From NCBI RefSeq assembly GCF_002913745.1, contig NZ_PPCG01000030.1, positions 50,804 to 114,803 on the forward strand: a DNA stretch of 64,000 nucleotides, written 5' to 3'. The notes beneath the pieces are model-generated. The model worked only from the letters and a program-made list of their open reading frames with translations. It was not told where the DNA came from and searched no databases. Position numbers and translations under genes: made by a program. This document shows, piece by piece, positions 62,724 through 64,000 of the stretch. Each line of letters starts with the position of its first letter. Position 1 is the stretch's first letter. Source of the stretch: Campylobacter concisus (GTDB lineage Bacteria > Campylobacterota > Campylobacteria > Campylobacterales > Campylobacteraceae).

Positions 62724-63626
62724 TTATATAAAATTTTTATAGTTCATCATCTTCTCAGCCATATTTTTAATCCTAAATTCATAAAGCAGGTTTGAAATTT
62801 TATCTGCTGAGTTTAAATTTAGTCCAAGATCAATTGCTAACATTTTGTAATAAATTTTAGGATTTTGGCTTAGATCTATTGGTGGTGACTTGGAGCTTTT
62901 AGAAAGCTTTTTGCCTCCGTCTAAAAGTAGCTTGTGGTGGATAAATTTAGCATTTAAAAAGCTAAAATTTAGCCTTTTTGCAAGGTATCTTTGAGCTAGC
63001 GTGCAAGGCAGCAGGTCCTCGCCTCTAACGACTAAATTTACCCCCATATCCTCATCATCTATGACGCTTGCAAAGTTATAAGCTGGGGTAAAATCCTTTT
63101 TATAAATGACAAAATCGCCCATCTGCGCTGCCACTTGCCTGCCAAGCTCATCATTTTCATCCACGATTAGTCTGATAGCGGTTTTATCTTTTATAAATTT
63201 TAGCTTTTTGTCTTTGCAAATTTTAGTGTAAATGCCGTTTTCATAGGCATCTTTGGTAGCTCTTGTGCATTCACAAATGTAAATTTCATCTAGCTTTTCA
63301 AGTGCGTTTTCATATCTTTTAGCTCTTGTTTTAAAGCTAAAATTTTGCTCAAAGTCGCTAACGTTTTTAGAACCTTTGTCGTAGCAAAGCCCCAGAAATT
63401 CTAATACGTCAAAGATATTTTGAACAAATTCGCGCCGGTATCTGCCAAGGTCGTAATCATCAATCCTTAAGTGTAAAACGCCACCCAGTGAGCGCGTCAG
63501 AAGATAAGTCAAGATGAAGTTGTAGGCGTTGCCAGCGTGCAGGTAGCCGCTTGGCGTCGGAGCTATGCGAGAGACTATGCCACCAGATGGTGGCAAATAG
63601 TCATTAATCCCTTGGTCTAGCCTCAT
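62724..63626 (-). CDS. gluQ: Glutamyl-Q tRNA(Asp) synthetase-like protein
   Basis: Truncated glutamyl-tRNA-synthetase-like enzyme. GluQ-RS attaches glutamate to queuosine in tRNA-Asp. The 300 residues have the class-I signature APTPSGYLHAGNAYNF (HIGH region), a zinc site YICECTRATKDAYENG then Tyr and Cys, spaced as in E. coli GluQ-RS, VVRGEDLLPCTLAQ and KKLSKSSKSPP (KMSKS). The anticodon-binding half of GltX is absent. ATG at 63626 overlaps the RRM gene by 23 nt out of frame. The IDDYDLGRYR loop differs from standard GluRS. Confidence 0.85.
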   Translation of the reverse strand: MRLDQGINDYLPPSGGIVSRIAPTPSGYLHAGNAYNFILTYLLTRSLGGVLHLRIDDYDLGRYRREFVQNIFDVLEFLGLCYDKGSKNVSDFEQNFSFKTRAKRYENALEKLDEIYICECTRATKDAYENGIYTKICKDKKLKFIKDKTAIRLIVDENDELGRQVAAQMGDFVIYKKDFTPAYNFASVIDDEDMGVNLVVRGEDLLPCTLAQRYLAKRLNFSFLNAKFIHHKLLLDGGKKLSKSSKSPPIDLSQNPKIYYKMLAIDLGLNLNSADKISNLLYEFRIKNMAEKMMNYKNFI

Positions 63627-63849
63627 TTACTCTTAAAGTGCGTCCGCCAAGTTCTTTTTCATTTAGTGCGTCGATCGCCTTTTGGCCCTCGTTCGCGTCG
63701 TCCATCTCAACAAAGCCAAAGCCCTTTGAGCGGTCTGTTTCTCTATCTTTTACGATCTTTGCGCGCCTTACTTCACCAAATTGTGCAAAAGCTTCCTTCA
63801 ACTCTGCCTCTGTCGTTCTATACGACAAATTTCCTACATAAATGTTCAC
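63604..63849 (-). CDS. Small RRM-type RNA-binding protein
   Basis: An 81-residue single RNA-recognition-motif protein. RNP2 is IYVGNLSYR and RNP1 KGFGFVEMDD, with the three aromatic RNA-contact positions present; VKDRETDRSKGFGFVEM is typical of cyanobacterial Rbp and other bacterial RRM proteins. The start is GTG at 63849 with AAGGA 8 nt upstream. It overlaps the GluQ-type gene, so the two are probably co-expressed. It may be a post-transcriptional regulator; no partner is visible. Confidence 0.9.
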   Translation of the reverse strand: MNIYVGNLSYRTTEAELKEAFAQFGEVRRAKIVKDRETDRSKGFGFVEMDDANEGQKAIDALNEKELGGRTLRVNEARPRD

Positions 63850-63871
63850 AGGAGTGTTCCTTAAAAAAATT

Positions 63872-63908
63872 ATCGATCTGATCGATTAGAGAAATAATAG
63901 CTTATTTC
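63872..63908 (-). promoter_or_regulatory. Promoter region of the RRM gene with two palindromes
   Basis: ATCGAT-CTG-ATCGAT (63872-63886) is a short interrupted palindrome in the 5' leader. GAAATAA (63891-63897) and TTATTTC (63902-63908) form a 7-bp hairpin that overlaps a TATTAT -10-like box on the minus strand. Either could be an operator or leader structure. Beyond it to 64000 only a plus-strand TATAAT at the very end is noticeable. Confidence 0.35.
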
Positions 63909-64000
63909 CGTCAAAAAGATGTAAAAATCAAAAAAATATTACAATTTTTTAAAAAATATCCTTAAATGCAACAAATCGCAACAGCAAGGCATTATAATAT

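Noticed and set aside
62724..63626. Broken or truncated gltX
   Set aside because: The length, zinc-site spacing and end point match GluQ-type proteins, which naturally lack the anticodon-binding half.

Overview
The window is about 64 kb of AT-rich epsilonproteobacterial (Campylobacterota) chromosome. The gene set points to Campylobacter: a CheA with its own receiver domain plus CheV and CheY, a complete protein N-glycosylation (pgl) cluster, a waaC-to-waaF LPS/LOS locus, and T-rich promoters with TAAAAT/TATAAT -10 boxes. The large pgl locus, with a Wzx-type flippase where C. jejuni has PglK, and the dense AAATTT words suggest a non-thermophilic species of the C. concisus type; the species call is inference. 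I see no rRNA, tRNA, IS element, prophage or CRISPR.

Layout. 1-11.9 kb, minus strand: lysA (cut by the window edge), lptG, pth, rplY, a PilT-family ATPase whose start is out of frame with its body, tal, serB, cheW, cheA, cheV, lpxH, greA and lpxB. 12.0-13.4 kb, plus strand: surE and a TcdA/ThiF-type enzyme. 13.4-13.7 kb: an intergenic repeat and a hairpin behind leuA. 13.7-21.2 kb, minus: leuA behind a leucine-rich leader peptide, pssA, psd, ftsH, prmA, cheY, hisA, hisH. 21.2-40.0 kb, minus: the glycan island, read from gne through ugd, a small exported protein, a TviB-type dehydrogenase, a Wzx flippase, a GT25 enzyme, pglI, pglH, a second pglH-like gene, pglJ, pglB, pglA, pglC, pglD, pglE, pglF and a membrane sensor-like protein. 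40.2-44.7 kb: a flavin-dependent oxidoreductase (+), then exonuclease, UDP-glucuronate epimerase, tag and an exported DNA ligase (-). 44.8-57.6 kb: the LPS core locus, waaC to waaF, with a three-gene reversed block in the middle. 57.7-63.9 kb, minus: an unknown protein, dnaE, a repeat-rich 0.7-kb intergenic region, a GluQ-type synthetase and a small RRM protein.

How it fits together. PglF/E/D make UDP-diNAc-bacillosamine, PglC starts the lipid-linked glycan, PglA, PglJ, PglH-like enzymes and PglI extend it, Wzx probably flips it and PglB transfers it to protein. Gne, Ugd, the TviB-type dehydrogenase and the UDP-GlcA epimerase supply hexosamine and uronic-acid donors to this pathway and/or to LPS. 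The waaC-waaF locus builds the core, with two deacetylases, a P-loop kinase and an O-antigen-ligase-like protein.

Best new observations: a leucine-codon attenuation leader before leuA; an A7 tract splitting the PilT start from its body; three copies of a roughly 100-bp structured intergenic repeat; an exchanged flippase and extra transferases in the pgl cluster; and a convergent pair of GT4-deacetylase modules around a small kinase and a GT25 gene whose paralogue sits in the pgl cluster.
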